64,000 nt of DNA from Bacteroidales bacterium. Lineage in GTDB: Bacteria; Bacteroidota; Bacteroidia; Bacteroidales; VadinHA17. The notes beneath the pieces are model-generated. The model did no database searches, was not told where the DNA came from, and saw nothing but the letters and a program-made list of their open reading frames with translations. The stretch covers positions 6,363 through 70,362 of the forward strand of contig PLLO01000017.1 of assembly GCA_003142255.1 (NCBI GenBank). The letters run 5' to 3'. Below are positions 50,344-60,076 of the stretch, piece after piece; the first letter of the stretch is position 1; each line of letters opens with the position of its first letter. The position numbers and the translations under genes were made by a program.

Positions 50344-52680
50344 TCACCGGCCGGTTATTTCGAAACTGCACTTTATAGTGTTGCCGTCTTCATCGACGGC
50401 GGTGACGACATGTTCTCCGGGGAGGGCGAAGATCTCTGCCTGGTGGATGAACCTGGTGGTGGTGATGTATTTATTGTCGAGATGCCAGAAAATCTTTTTC
50501 GAGGGGTTGCGGTGCGCAACTTCCACGATGACCTTTGTAAGCTGGCCTGTCTGATCGCGGGGGATGAATATCTTAACTCCGGGTGTCGGGTATATGAACT
50601 CCATTGCAGGAATGCTCCTGTCGATCATACATCCTGCCGCATAGGGAGGGAGGACCTTATATTCAGGATGTTTCTGCCTGTAGAAATACTCCATTGCCGG
50701 AGGCAGGACAAACCATGGCTCATTTCTTATTTCAGCAGGAGAAACGCAGTCTGCATTCACCTGCCTGTTACCGCCAGCATCGAGGTGAATGATCCGGTGG
50801 TAGGGGCATGCCTCGCTTCTCAGTCCACTGATGCAGGCAGAGACATCCTCAGTTTCGGGGCAATCGGGACCGGCACGGCAGCCGCTCAGGGAACATGTCT
50901 TTATCATAGTAAGCTCCTCATCGGGACGAGTGAACCATTTCACCTGACCCATCACATTGACGAGATCGAAAAGGATGGGAGCGGCTGCTGTCACACCGGT
51001 AAGCCCGGGCCTTCCCTCGCCATCGGCATTGCCTGCCCATACGCCAATGACATATTCAGGAGTTGTCCCAATAGCCCACGCATCGCGGAAGCCGAAGCTG
51101 GTGCCGGTCTTCCATGCAAGGTTCGGGGAGGAGGAAAAATATTGCCATCCTTCTTCACCTTCGGGCCGGTTGACCTTCCGAAGTGCTTCATAGGTGAGCC
51201 ATATCGATGATGCTGAAAGAGGAGGGATGGTATCATAGCTTTTCTCCCTGTTCTCTTTTTGCGCGATAAGCACAGGGGAATGATAATCGCTCCCGGAATA
51301 CTTCTTTTCCCTGTTGTACCTGTTGAGGACTCTCGACAGGGAAGAGTAAACTCCGGTCAGCTCCCACAATGATGTTTCACCGCCGCCGAGGATGAGAGAA
51401 AGCCCGTAATGATCAGCCGGTTTATCGAATGAGCTGAAGCCTATCCTCTGAAAAAGGAGCAGAAGCTTTTCGGGAGTGAACTCGCGGAGCATTCTCACTG
51501 CAGGAATGTTGAGAGATTGTGATAAAGCCCGGGAGGCATGCACGGCGCCGCTGTAGGTCATGTCGAAATTCTTCGGTGAGAAGCCGGGGAATCGTGTCGG
51601 TATATCGGCGATGAGAGTATTGGGGAGTATATTGCCGGACTGCTGCATGCCGGCATAAAGGATAGGCTTCAGTATGCTGCCTGTGCTACGGAGTGATCTT
51701 ATTATATCCACATCTTCACCCTGTCCTTCCTTTTTGCCTGAGGGGGAGTTACCCACATAGGCAATAACCTCTCCGGTTTCGACCTTAATAATTATGCATG
51801 CCGAATTGTTAATGAAGTTTCCGGAGAGCGATTGCTGGTGAGACTCTATTATCTCATTTGCCCTGGACTGAATCCGCGGATCAATAGTCGTCCTGATCAT
51901 GCTGCCCCTTGCCATGCCGAAGAAATAATCCGTAAGATGAGGCGCCTCTGCAGGCAACGGTTTCGGCTCCCCGGGAAGAGGTTCATCGAGAGCAAGGACA
52001 AGGGTAAGTGAATCGAAGTATTCTCTTTCGAAGAGCTTTCTAAGGAGCTCGTCCCTACGGGTTCTCAGCATTTCCTGGTTCTTGCCCGGGAAGACAAGAG
52101 CCGGTGAGTTGGGGAGTACGGCAAGAGCAGCTGCCTCAGCCCAGGTGAGGTCGGCCGATCTCTTTCCAAGGTATCTCCAGGTTGCAGCTTCGAGGCCTAC
52201 GATATTACTTCCAAATGGAGCGTTGGCAGCATACATTTTCAGGATACTTCTTTTTGAATGTAATAACTCCAGTTTGAGGGAGGAGAGCATCTCGACCATC
52301 TTTTCGGGATAGCTCCTTTTTCTGTTACCACGAGCAAGGCGGGCGACCTGCATGGTTATGGTGCTCCCGCCGCTCACAATCCCGCCGGCTTTGATGTTGT
52401 CCCACAAGGCCCGTGCAATAGAAACGGGATTAATCCCGGGGTGCAGGTAAAAATATTTATCCTCGAAGGTGAGCAGAGCTTTTTCAAACTTTCCGGGGAC
52501 GCTGTCGAAGCCGGGGAATCTCCACTGCCCGTCACCGGCTATGCGCGCACCGAGAAGGGAGCCATCACTTGCTTCCACTACAGTCGAGAACGGTGCGCGG
52601 AACCGTGGCAACGGCGACAGCAAAACCGCGACGATAAACGCCGCGGCTGCAATAATCAATATTTTATAAACTCTCTTCAA
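50344..52680 (-). CDS. pbpC: Penicillin-binding protein 1C
   Basis: This 778-residue bifunctional enzyme has an N-terminal membrane anchor (about 6-24), a GT51 transglycosylase domain (GGSTITMQVARLARG near 100-112), a transpeptidase domain with the serine motif STGSILKP and the KTGTSFGFRDAW box, and a C-terminal BiPBP-type beta domain (about 690-778). It polymerises and cross-links peptidoglycan. The preceding alpha-2-macroglobulin gene is one base away, the typical pbpC-yfhM arrangement, linking wall repair to protease trapping. Confidence 0.95.
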   Translation of the reverse strand: MKRVYKILIIAAAAFIVAVLLSPLPRFRAPFSTVVEASDGSLLGARIAGDGQWRFPGFDSVPGKFEKALLTFEDKYFYLHPGINPVSIARALWDNIKAGGIVSGGSTITMQVARLARGNRKRSYPEKMVEMLSSLKLELLHSKRSILKMYAANAPFGSNIVGLEAATWRYLGKRSADLTWAEAAALAVLPNSPALVFPGKNQEMLRTRRDELLRKLFEREYFDSLTLVLALDEPLPGEPKPLPAEAPHLTDYFFGMARGSMIRTTIDPRIQSRANEIIESHQQSLSGNFINNSACIIIKVETGEVIAYVGNSPSGKKEGQGEDVDIIRSLRSTGSILKPILYAGMQQSGNILPNTLIADIPTRFPGFSPKNFDMTYSGAVHASRALSQSLNIPAVRMLREFTPEKLLLLFQRIGFSSFDKPADHYGLSLILGGGETSLWELTGVYSSLSRVLNRYNREKKYSGSDYHSPVLIAQKENREKSYDTIPPLSASSIWLTYEALRKVNRPEGEEGWQYFSSSPNLAWKTGTSFGFRDAWAIGTTPEYVIGVWAGNADGEGRPGLTGVTAAAPILFDLVNVMGQVKWFTRPDEELTMIKTCSLSGCRAGPDCPETEDVSACISGLRSEACPYHRIIHLDAGGNRQVNADCVSPAEIRNEPWFVLPPAMEYFYRQKHPEYKVLPPYAAGCMIDRSIPAMEFIYPTPGVKIFIPRDQTGQLTKVIVEVAHRNPSKKIFWHLDNKYITTTRFIHQAEIFALPGEHVVTAVDEDGNTIKCSFEITGR

Positions 52681-52681
52681 G

Positions 52682-55600
52682 TCAATCGACGGTCACTTTC
52701 ACAGTAGTTCCCGGAACCCTGGCATAACAGTTTTCAGTGTACATGGCTTCGGCCCATATCGAAGGCTGGTTGAATTCACCCTTGTAGGCAGCAGTAAGGA
52801 TGAGCAAGAATGTCTTCGTATCACCCGGGGTGAGCAGGAAATAGGTCATTACGCGGTCGTCCCTGAAGTCGCGGTAGTCGTACACGCTCTCCTTTATTCC
52901 GTAGCTTGCCTCAAAGAGACGGGTATTCTGTATCTCCCATCCCGAGGGCACCATCTGTGTGAGGGCAATGTTCTCGACCCTCGTGAAGGTATTGTTAGAG
53001 ATCTTCGCCACCATCATGAAGCTTGTTCCCTGAGGAAGGCTCTTCGGGTCGACAGGTTTGAGGTCCATGCCAACATATTCGACCTTCATACTGATACCTT
53101 TTTCATCTTTCGAAACATCGGACTGAAGAGGAACACCTTTCCTGATAAGAGTTGCATAGAGAGGTGTTTCGGAACTATTCTCGAGGGTAACGGTGTTGTT
53201 ACCGCTGATGATCTTAAGATCGCCGGTCCACATCTGCTTCGGATTAATGCTATGCTCTTTCTTATCACCGTTTGCCGTCACCTTAATTTTTGCAGCAGAG
53301 GTTTTGTCTCCCGGGATCGATCCGGCCCATTTCATGTATGAGCAGAGAGCCCACGAAACCGACTGGGTGCTGTACCAGTACTCGCCGCACAGGTCATCGC
53401 TGATCTCCTTCACAAGAGTCATAGCCTGATCCTGATTTTTAAGCAGGGTAAGGGTATAGAGTATTATAGCCTTATCGCGGAGCCGGCTCCCGTAGTACCA
53501 GGAGCAATATTCCGGTTCCGTATCGGTGACCCTCACATCGAGCAGATCAGATGCCGCTTCAGGATGTCCTGATGTTGCAAATGCTGCAGCCAGGAGCCAT
53601 CTGGAAAGCTTCGGAATAGCTTTCGATTCCCTTAGCCTGTTCATCGCTCCCTTTTCCGGCTCGCCGGCCAGTGCCAGGGTGAAAAGCCTGTAAGCCTGGT
53701 CGTTTGCCGACTGTTTGAAATTGTTGTCAAAATGCCATTCCCTGGCCGCCTTCGACTGGTACGAAATCCATTTCTGCCTGAATCCTGAAGGGATATTATA
53801 ACCAAGCCTTTCTGCCTCAAGGAGGAAATGTCCGGCATACGACGTTACCCAGCTATCGGGTTCCGTTGATGAAGGCCAGAGTGCAATACCTCCGCTGATC
53901 ATCTGCCGCTGCTGAAGCTTAGCGATCGCAGCCTTAACGTTTACAGAAGATGTATTAGCAATATCTGCATTGTTATCGGAGAGATCCTTGAGCCATAGCT
54001 GCGGAAAAGCAGATGAAGTTATCTGTTCGGAACATCCGTGAGGATATTCAAGCAGGTAATCGATACGCTTGCCAAGATCGACCGATGGCAGTGTCGATAC
54101 TTCCAGGTGAGCTGAATTTGTGCCTTCAAGGCCGAAAGGGTTGAAGCCGGCTTCCCATTTTTCGCCGGGTTTCAGCAGCTTCATCTCAGCTCTTGTCTCG
54201 GGAGGATTGGGACTTCTTACATCGATCTCGAGCTCGTAGACAGCCTTCTCTCCGCCGCCTTCCGCCGTAACCTTTATCTTGCCTTTTCCCATTTTGTTTC
54301 CTGTGGTGAAGGTGAATTCGGCATCTTTCTCGCCAATCCCTGAAGCGGTAATGGTTTTTGTTCCTTCTTCAAACTTAATAAGATCATTCCCTTCAGCCTT
54401 CAGGGTAATATCAGTTATGTTCTCCTTCTGAATGAAGATGGTAACGGGAAGGGCAGCCTTCTCTCCCGGACTTATTACTCTCGGAGCGGTTACCAGCACC
54501 ATGAGAGGATCTTTTACAATCACAGATTTCTCAGCACCTCCGAAAGCCCTTTCATTCCCTGCTATTACCATTGCCCTTACAGAGCCGGTGTATTGAGGAA
54601 GAGTGATTTTATGGGTATTCGTTTTACCTGCTGCAAGGGTGAAGGGTCCGAGGAATTTTACAACAGGTACGAACCGTTGAGCTTTGTTTGCCGATTTATC
54701 GACAACTGCTTCATCGCCGCCAACCGCAAATACCCTGTCGAGCGTACCGCCGAATGCACCAAGGACATTATCATAAAGGTCCCAGGTACGGACACCGAGA
54801 GCCTCGCGTCCATAGAAATATGACCATGGGTCCGGAGTCCTGAAACCCGTTAGGTCGAGCAATCCCTCGTCGACTACGGCAACGGTATAGGTCATTGCTT
54901 TTTTGTTTGCCTCGCTCACTTTTATTTCGAAAGGCTTCTGCGACCTTATCTCATCTGCGACCTCCATCTGGGGCGAGAGACGCGAACCTGGATCCTCAAC
55001 CATCACCGGAACGACGCCATAGAACCTTATCGGCATGTCATTTATTTTCTGGCTGTGGGGCTGTATCACCGAAACATAAGCATAGACGTTTGGTGCCATC
55101 TCTGGAGTAGCCTTCAGCGTTACAATAGTATTGGCCTTTTGGGTGGGAACCCTTATCTCATCGAGGACGCCCGTGGCATTCTCAAGTGTGATTATCGCTC
55201 TCGAGTTTTCGGGTGAGGGGAACGTAAGTTTAATCTCATCTCCGGGGTTATACTTCTCCTTGTCGGTGCTTATTGCGAGAAGAGTGGCCCCTTCAGCATT
55301 GCCCTTCATGCCATACTCCCATGGCCAGTCGACAAGGACTATCTTGCCTGTGGAGTGGCCTCCCGGAGTGGTTACCTTTATCAGGTAGCGACCCCATTGG
55401 TTTTTAGCTAAGTTGAAGTTGAAGGTGCCTTCACCGCCGGAGGTTGTAAGCTTCTGCTTAAAGACAGGCTTGTATATCTCGTTCGAAATATAACTTGCAA
55501 GATCTTCATTATCCGACTCCCACCACCACCTGTAATCGAGCTTATAGATTGTCATTTCAGCTTCAGATCTCACCGGTTTGCCGTTTTCATCAACCGTGAC

Positions 55601-58255
55601 GACCTTCACTTCATTGCTGACGTCGGTGAAAAGCATACGGCTCTTGCCCTTCAGTCCCGGTAAATTAATGCCGGCAAAGACATGATAAGGGGCATATTTA
55701 TATGATGCCTGGGTTATGCTTTCATCGCCGCCCTGTTCCTGAACCTTTGCGGTGAAAACGGCAGTAAGCATACCCGGTGCGTTGATGTTGTCGCCGGGAG
55801 AGAAGCGGAATGTGGCCTTTCCATTCTCGTCGATGGTGCCGTCAAATGTGCTTACAGTTTCGGAACTGAATTTGTTTACCGGGTCGTCAAAATCATACTG
55901 GCTGAACTTGTCAAAAACCGTTTTGGAATGCTTCAGCATATAATCGACCGACGTCTTCAGATTCTTAGCCACGGCCCCGTTGAGCCATTTAACGTTTAGT
56001 GTTCCCGTGGAAGAACGATCCGATCCGCCGAGGATCTCGCCCGGGAAAGTGAGGTTTATTTTCAGGCGGTTAGGCTTGATGGTCTCGATCCTTACACGTT
56101 TCGTGAATGTTGCCCCGCCTACCTTGAACTGTGCATGGTAGTTGCCGGTAACCGCGTCGGCAGAAGTCTTTGTCGTGAAAACAAGCAGGTTGCTGCCATT
56201 AAGCTTCTGTATCTGGTTATCGATCCTCTGCTCCGACGGGTTGATGAATTCAAACTGAACCGGGTGATCGGGAGGCAGGTCGCTCTTCATGTCCTTAATA
56301 AATATAGCGAGGTAGATGGAATCGCCGGGACGCCATACATCCCTTTCGCCGTAGACGAATCCCTTGATGCCGTTCTCGGGCTTGTTCCCCGAAACATCAA
56401 ATGAGCTGAGGGAGAGTGAAGCGCCGTCATTAATCTTCAGGTAATTGCGATCCTTGTCTTTCTTTGCGATTATGAGGAAAGGCTTTCTTCCGCAGAAGAG
56501 GGTAGCGGAGCCTTCGGGATTGGAATTTCCAGAAACGATAAGCTGCATCTGGAAATCGAAGACATCGAGAGACACCTCGTTGACCGGGAGTGCGGTCAGC
56601 AGGTCGTTCACCATAACATGAAGCTTATTATCCTCACCCATCTTTGCAATGAGCCCAAGGTTGGAAGCCAGGATGTTTTTCGACAATGCCTTGTCGGGGC
56701 TGAAGTATGCCTCCTTGCAGGGATCGTCGCGGTCTTCCCATTTATATCCGGAAGAGTAATAGTACTCTTCATCGCCTTCATCATAATAATTATCTCCATT
56801 GCCCCATGATTCATTGGCTACCGTCTGTGCCTGGTCGAGCCTCTCCTCATATCTCTTTTCATCATCGGTGAGAGGGCATGAAGTAATGAGCGAATAGGAT
56901 TTTCTCATACCGATCAGCACCTTGTAAAGAATGCCGGGTTCGACGTCGATATAATCGGCAAGGTCTATGGTATGAAGGTTCCACGTGCCGGGTCCGGTCA
57001 CAGCGCCGGAGTTGAGATCAACTCTTCCGGAGAAGACCGGCCTGCCGAACCGTTTTATCGAATTATCATTACCAAGGTCGTTTTCCTGGAGGAAGTAAGG
57101 GAGGTTGTTTTCATAGACCTTTATTATTTTCAGGTCGACAGCCTTAAGGTTGGCTGCCATGAAAGGGAATATCAGATTTTTGGATGAAGGCAGGATCTCA
57201 CCTTTTCCGACAAGCATAATGCCCGGCTTTACTCCGGTAAAATCGAGGCTTGCCGTGAATTCAGATTTAAGCTCCGCGCCCCCGGTGCTCATAACCGATG
57301 ATTCAACGTTAAGAGTCACCATTCCGTTAATCGGGTTTACAGGAACAAGGGTGACGATATTCGAATTTACCGACGAGGAAGTTGCAATGGCATTTGAAAG
57401 ATAGATAAGACCGTCGAGGTTTTTGGATGCGTCGACAGGATCGGAGAAGACGATATTCATTTTCTGACCTTCGCCGGGTTCAATTTTCACACCGAGAACG
57501 CTAAACTCGCCAGCCTTCGGGATGCTGGTCAGCATCGAACCCTTCTGCTTCACTCCGGCCGAGGAGCCGTCCCATGAAAGAGTGAGAAATTGCGGCTTAT
57601 CGGAGCGGGTGATCCCCGTGACTATGAATTTATGGATCAGGTTATCGGAATGGTCCCATTTGATGTCGAGTTTTTTCTTCCCGAGCCTGGCCTCGAGGTA
57701 TGATTCCACTTCAGCGTTGCTGATCACATCCGAAGCAGTGATATCGCCGTTGAGGACATATGCGTTTGTTTCGGAAGGAGGACATTCAAGTGTTCCCGTT
57801 GTGACGCTGAAATCCTTTTTCAGGGTTTGAATCCTGATGGGGAAAGAGGTCAGCCGTTCTGTCACCTCACCAAGCTTCGAGAGGTCGAGCCCGCCGGTAT
57901 AGCTCTTCCCGGCGTCGAGGAAACGGGAGGGCGTGAATACCAGGGTAGTCTCGTCCTTCCACTCGGCCTTTCCCTTAATTGAAGGGTCGAAGGTGAAGAG
58001 TCCGGAGAGGACATCCTTTTTGGCTTTCGCGGCAAATTCCGGGGTGAACCGGATCTCTATGGCCGAGTTGACTGGTATGATGCCGGAAGTATATCCGACG
58101 ATATATTCGCTGAATCCCTTGTCGAGGGGAAGGATTACAGGAGCTACTGCCGGTTCCTTTTTAAGGATCCGGGAGGTGATCTTTTTCTCCTTCGATCCGC
58201 AGGAAGCCATCAATAGAATTACCAGTACCGGGAGGATGAGTCTTGCAGCTTTCAT
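52682..58255 (-). CDS. Bacterial alpha-2-macroglobulin (YfhM type)
   Basis: This 1857-residue lipoprotein has a lipobox (LLMASC, Cys19) and the chain of macroglobulin domains. The thioester motif CSEQ lies at Cys1408 (YPHGCSEQITS), so it should trap proteases covalently, unlike YfaS-type relatives without the cysteine. The bait region cannot be located by motif. The product is thought to protect the periplasm together with PbpC, whose gene follows directly (1 bp apart). A C-terminal segment (about 1740-1857) fits the receptor-binding-like domain. Confidence 0.93.
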   Translation of the reverse strand: MKAARLILPVLVILLMASCGSKEKKITSRILKKEPAVAPVILPLDKGFSEYIVGYTSGIIPVNSAIEIRFTPEFAAKAKKDVLSGLFTFDPSIKGKAEWKDETTLVFTPSRFLDAGKSYTGGLDLSKLGEVTERLTSFPIRIQTLKKDFSVTTGTLECPPSETNAYVLNGDITASDVISNAEVESYLEARLGKKKLDIKWDHSDNLIHKFIVTGITRSDKPQFLTLSWDGSSAGVKQKGSMLTSIPKAGEFSVLGVKIEPGEGQKMNIVFSDPVDASKNLDGLIYLSNAIATSSSVNSNIVTLVPVNPINGMVTLNVESSVMSTGGAELKSEFTASLDFTGVKPGIMLVGKGEILPSSKNLIFPFMAANLKAVDLKIIKVYENNLPYFLQENDLGNDNSIKRFGRPVFSGRVDLNSGAVTGPGTWNLHTIDLADYIDVEPGILYKVLIGMRKSYSLITSCPLTDDEKRYEERLDQAQTVANESWGNGDNYYDEGDEEYYYSSGYKWEDRDDPCKEAYFSPDKALSKNILASNLGLIAKMGEDNKLHVMVNDLLTALPVNEVSLDVFDFQMQLIVSGNSNPEGSATLFCGRKPFLIIAKKDKDRNYLKINDGASLSLSSFDVSGNKPENGIKGFVYGERDVWRPGDSIYLAIFIKDMKSDLPPDHPVQFEFINPSEQRIDNQIQKLNGSNLLVFTTKTSADAVTGNYHAQFKVGGATFTKRVRIETIKPNRLKINLTFPGEILGGSDRSSTGTLNVKWLNGAVAKNLKTSVDYMLKHSKTVFDKFSQYDFDDPVNKFSSETVSTFDGTIDENGKATFRFSPGDNINAPGMLTAVFTAKVQEQGGDESITQASYKYAPYHVFAGINLPGLKGKSRMLFTDVSNEVKVVTVDENGKPVRSEAEMTIYKLDYRWWWESDNEDLASYISNEIYKPVFKQKLTTSGGEGTFNFNLAKNQWGRYLIKVTTPGGHSTGKIVLVDWPWEYGMKGNAEGATLLAISTDKEKYNPGDEIKLTFPSPENSRAIITLENATGVLDEIRVPTQKANTIVTLKATPEMAPNVYAYVSVIQPHSQKINDMPIRFYGVVPVMVEDPGSRLSPQMEVADEIRSQKPFEIKVSEANKKAMTYTVAVVDEGLLDLTGFRTPDPWSYFYGREALGVRTWDLYDNVLGAFGGTLDRVFAVGGDEAVVDKSANKAQRFVPVVKFLGPFTLAAGKTNTHKITLPQYTGSVRAMVIAGNERAFGGAEKSVIVKDPLMVLVTAPRVISPGEKAALPVTIFIQKENITDITLKAEGNDLIKFEEGTKTITASGIGEKDAEFTFTTGNKMGKGKIKVTAEGGGEKAVYELEIDVRSPNPPETRAEMKLLKPGEKWEAGFNPFGLEGTNSAHLEVSTLPSVDLGKRIDYLLEYPHGCSEQITSSAFPQLWLKDLSDNNADIANTSSVNVKAAIAKLQQRQMISGGIALWPSSTEPDSWVTSYAGHFLLEAERLGYNIPSGFRQKWISYQSKAAREWHFDNNFKQSANDQAYRLFTLALAGEPEKGAMNRLRESKAIPKLSRWLLAAAFATSGHPEAASDLLDVRVTDTEPEYCSWYYGSRLRDKAIILYTLTLLKNQDQAMTLVKEISDDLCGEYWYSTQSVSWALCSYMKWAGSIPGDKTSAAKIKVTANGDKKEHSINPKQMWTGDLKIISGNNTVTLENSSETPLYATLIRKGVPLQSDVSKDEKGISMKVEYVGMDLKPVDPKSLPQGTSFMMVAKISNNTFTRVENIALTQMVPSGWEIQNTRLFEASYGIKESVYDYRDFRDDRVMTYFLLTPGDTKTFLLILTAAYKGEFNQPSIWAEAMYTENCYARVPGTTVKVTVD

Positions 58256-58310
58256 AGGTGGTTTGAAGATTAATTAACATAACTAAGTTAGGGAAAAAGA
58301 TTGAATAAGA

Positions 58311-58357
58311 TAGCCCCCGGCAATGCATTAGCATTGCCTGCCCCCTGAAGGGGGCAA
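58311..58357 (+). repeat. Palindromic repeat P, forward copy 3
   Basis: TAGCCCCC, then arms GGCAATGC / GCATTGCC with loop ATTA, then CTGCCCCCTGAAGGGGGC. Same outer sequence as the other forward copies, different inner arms. Confidence 0.85.
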
Positions 58358-58367
58358 CTCACAAGAT

Positions 58368-58437
58368 CCCCTCCCTGGAGGGGGTGGGGGTGGGTTAAGA
58401 GGATTGCTTCGTCGCTGTGTTCCTCGCAATGACAGTG
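58368..58437 (+). repeat. GGAGGGGGTGGG repeat joined to ATTGCTTCGTC...CCTCGCAATGAC repeat
   Basis: TCCCCTCCCTGGAGGGGGTGGG is followed by TGGGTTAAGAGGATTGCTTCGTC and TCCTCGCAATGAC. The same chain recurs near 62150-62243. Confidence 0.75.
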
Positions 58438-58454
58438 GGTATAATAGTACTACT

Positions 58455-58650
58455 CACTAACCCCGGGCTTTAGCCCGGGGTAGGCCAGAATACTAGTGAT
58501 GAGCGCCGGAACAGATGTGTTGTGGGGCCTGGATTATAATACCGGCGCAATACGTAGAGGAATGCTATAAGTATAATTGTTTTTTTGGGGGACTAAAGTC
58601 CCAGTATATATGGTGTGTTTTACACCCCGGGCTAAAGCCCGGGGTTAGTG
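58455..58650 (+). repeat. Composite element Q, full copy A
   Basis: It has CTAACCCCGGGCTTTAGCCC at the left, GCGCCGGAACAG (58503-58514), ATAATACCGGCGC (58536-58548), GGGACTAAAGTCCC (58589-58602), and CCCCGGGCTAAAGCCCGGGG TTAGTG at the right (58625-58650). Ends are inverted copies of one palindrome. Spacer bases differ from copy B. Confidence 0.85.
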
Positions 58651-58694
58651 TAAGCTTAGATTAATGACATTTTTATTACGTTTACAGAATTAGG

Positions 58695-58738
58695 CCCCCT
58701 TTAGGGGGCAGGCCAGCGTTAAGATGGCCAGGGGTCAT
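58695..58738 (-). repeat. Palindromic repeat P, reverse copy 4
   Basis: GCCCCCTTTAGGGGGCAG followed by GGCCA...TGGCC and AGGGGTCA. Inner arms are shorter than in other copies. Confidence 0.7.
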
Positions 58739-58750
58739 TCCATTGCGCCG

Positions 58751-59653
58751 TTACACCGACACCATCTCTGTTCTGAGCTTGGCAACGTAGTCGCGGATGT
58801 CGTTAAGGGTTTCGACGGTGACGGTCATTTTGGCACCGGAGGAGCGGAGGACCTGCCTGGTGGTGTCTATCTCGAGATCGCCCTTCTCGAAGTAGATCTC
58901 GAAAGAGTCGAAATAATGCTGCAGGTATTTAAGCTTTTTGGTATAGTAAACCACAACGGGATCGTCGTAATAATTCTTCATGAAGCTGAGGAGCGAGTTG
59001 AGAGTGTATTTCTGCTCAGCGATCTTCTGCACCACTTCGGGATCGGGATGCTGGGGATTATAAACCAGCTGTGTGGCAATGAACATTGCTTCAACCCATC
59101 CACCCATGACCATCAGTCCGGCTGTGCTCTCCCTGCCGCTCTTACTCAGGTGATCCTCGATATCCTTGTATGCCTTCTGCATCATGGCGGTGACGGAATC
59201 CGGATCTGACATATCGTTCTGCACTTTCCTTATTGGATCGGTGATAAGTGCATCAGGAATGCCGAGCTTGTTGCTCATTTCCTTGATGGCAAGCATGTAG
59301 TCGATAATCTGCTGTCCCAGGCCGAACATCTTGAGGTATCCGAAATCGACCCCATAGATGCCGGTGTTAATAGATGCCTTGGAGCTGCTCAGGTAGAGAT
59401 TCTTGTTCGATGTAGGGTTAAGGGTTGCATTGCTGTAAGGAACCCCCATCCTGTTGAAGATCACGCATACATCAACAGGAGTAAGCAGACCATAGTAAAT
59501 CTCTTTCTTCTGCACGGGAACCTTTGCCCCGGTGCTGTCGCTCCTGTATGTCGAAAAGTTCGGAGTGAAGGTGATCTTTTCCTGTCCCTTTGGCTTGCAA
59601 GAAACCATAGCCAGGAGCATAAAGATCATCACGGAGGATATAAGACTTTTCAT
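58751..59653 (-). CDS. Uncharacterised lipoprotein
   Basis: This 300-residue protein has a lipobox (LAMVSC, Cys19) and is otherwise mostly alpha-helical (for example DPIRKVQNDMSDPDSVTAMMQKAYKDIE and SLLSFMKNYYDDPVVVYYTKKLKYLQHYFD). I do not recognise a family. It lies between two composite repeats and faces the A2M gene on the same strand but 495 bp away. A -7 box TAAATTTG on the minus strand at 59673-59680 is a good promoter element. Confidence 0.75.
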   Translation of the reverse strand: MKSLISSVMIFMLLAMVSCKPKGQEKITFTPNFSTYRSDSTGAKVPVQKKEIYYGLLTPVDVCVIFNRMGVPYSNATLNPTSNKNLYLSSSKASINTGIYGVDFGYLKMFGLGQQIIDYMLAIKEMSNKLGIPDALITDPIRKVQNDMSDPDSVTAMMQKAYKDIEDHLSKSGRESTAGLMVMGGWVEAMFIATQLVYNPQHPDPEVVQKIAEQKYTLNSLLSFMKNYYDDPVVVYYTKKLKYLQHYFDSFEIYFEKGDLEIDTTRQVLRSSGAKMTVTVETLNDIRDYVAKLRTEMVSV

Positions 59654-59734
59654 TAACGGATGTTTGACAGATCAAATTTAGTAAAAAAATAATATATGTA
59701 CTCACCACCTTCGTTTCCCCGGTCCTGCTTAGGT

Positions 59735-59782
59735 TGACCCCCGACCACCGTAAAAGCGGTGGCCTGCCCCCCAAGGGGGGCC
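59735..59782 (+). repeat. Palindromic repeat P, forward copy 5
   Basis: TGACCCCCG, arms CCACCG (59745-59750) / CGGTGG (59757-59762), then CTGCCCCCCAAGGGGGGCC. Outer sequence slightly diverged from copies 1 and 3. Confidence 0.75.
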
Positions 59783-59854
59783 TGATCACTGATCCTTATT
59801 GAACGACTGAGTTAATCATCCTTCAGGGTGGATACACGGGTGAGAATAGGTAAT

Positions 59855-60050
59855 ACACTAACCCCGGGCTTCAGCCCGGGGTAGCAGCGAATATTAAAGT
59901 ATAGCGCCGGAACAGTAGGAGGATAGATAGATGAGGCATTATACCGGCGCAATGTGCAGGAGTGTAATAGACAAGGGATTAATGTGTGAGGACTAAAGTC
60001 CAAGGAAGAAGAAGGGTGTTGTCACCCCGGACTAAAGTCCGGGGTTAGTG
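59855..60050 (+). repeat. Composite element Q, full copy B
   Basis: Same order of blocks as copy A: CTAACCCCGGGCTTCAGCCC, GCGCCGGAACAG (59904-59915), ATACCGGCGC (59941-59950), GGACTAAAGTCC (59990-60001), CCCCGGACTAAAGTCCGGGG TTAGTG (60024-60050). Spacer sequences differ, structure is kept. Confidence 0.85.
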
Positions 60051-60076
60051 GGAGTACATGTTGCGAAAGGATGAGA

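Noticed and set aside
50305-51210. 301-residue plus-strand frame
   Set aside because: Exactly antisense to the well-supported pbpC gene and without a known fold.
58724-59209. 161-residue plus-strand frame
   Set aside because: Antisense to the lipoprotein gene at 58751-59653, which has a proper signal peptide and helical composition.
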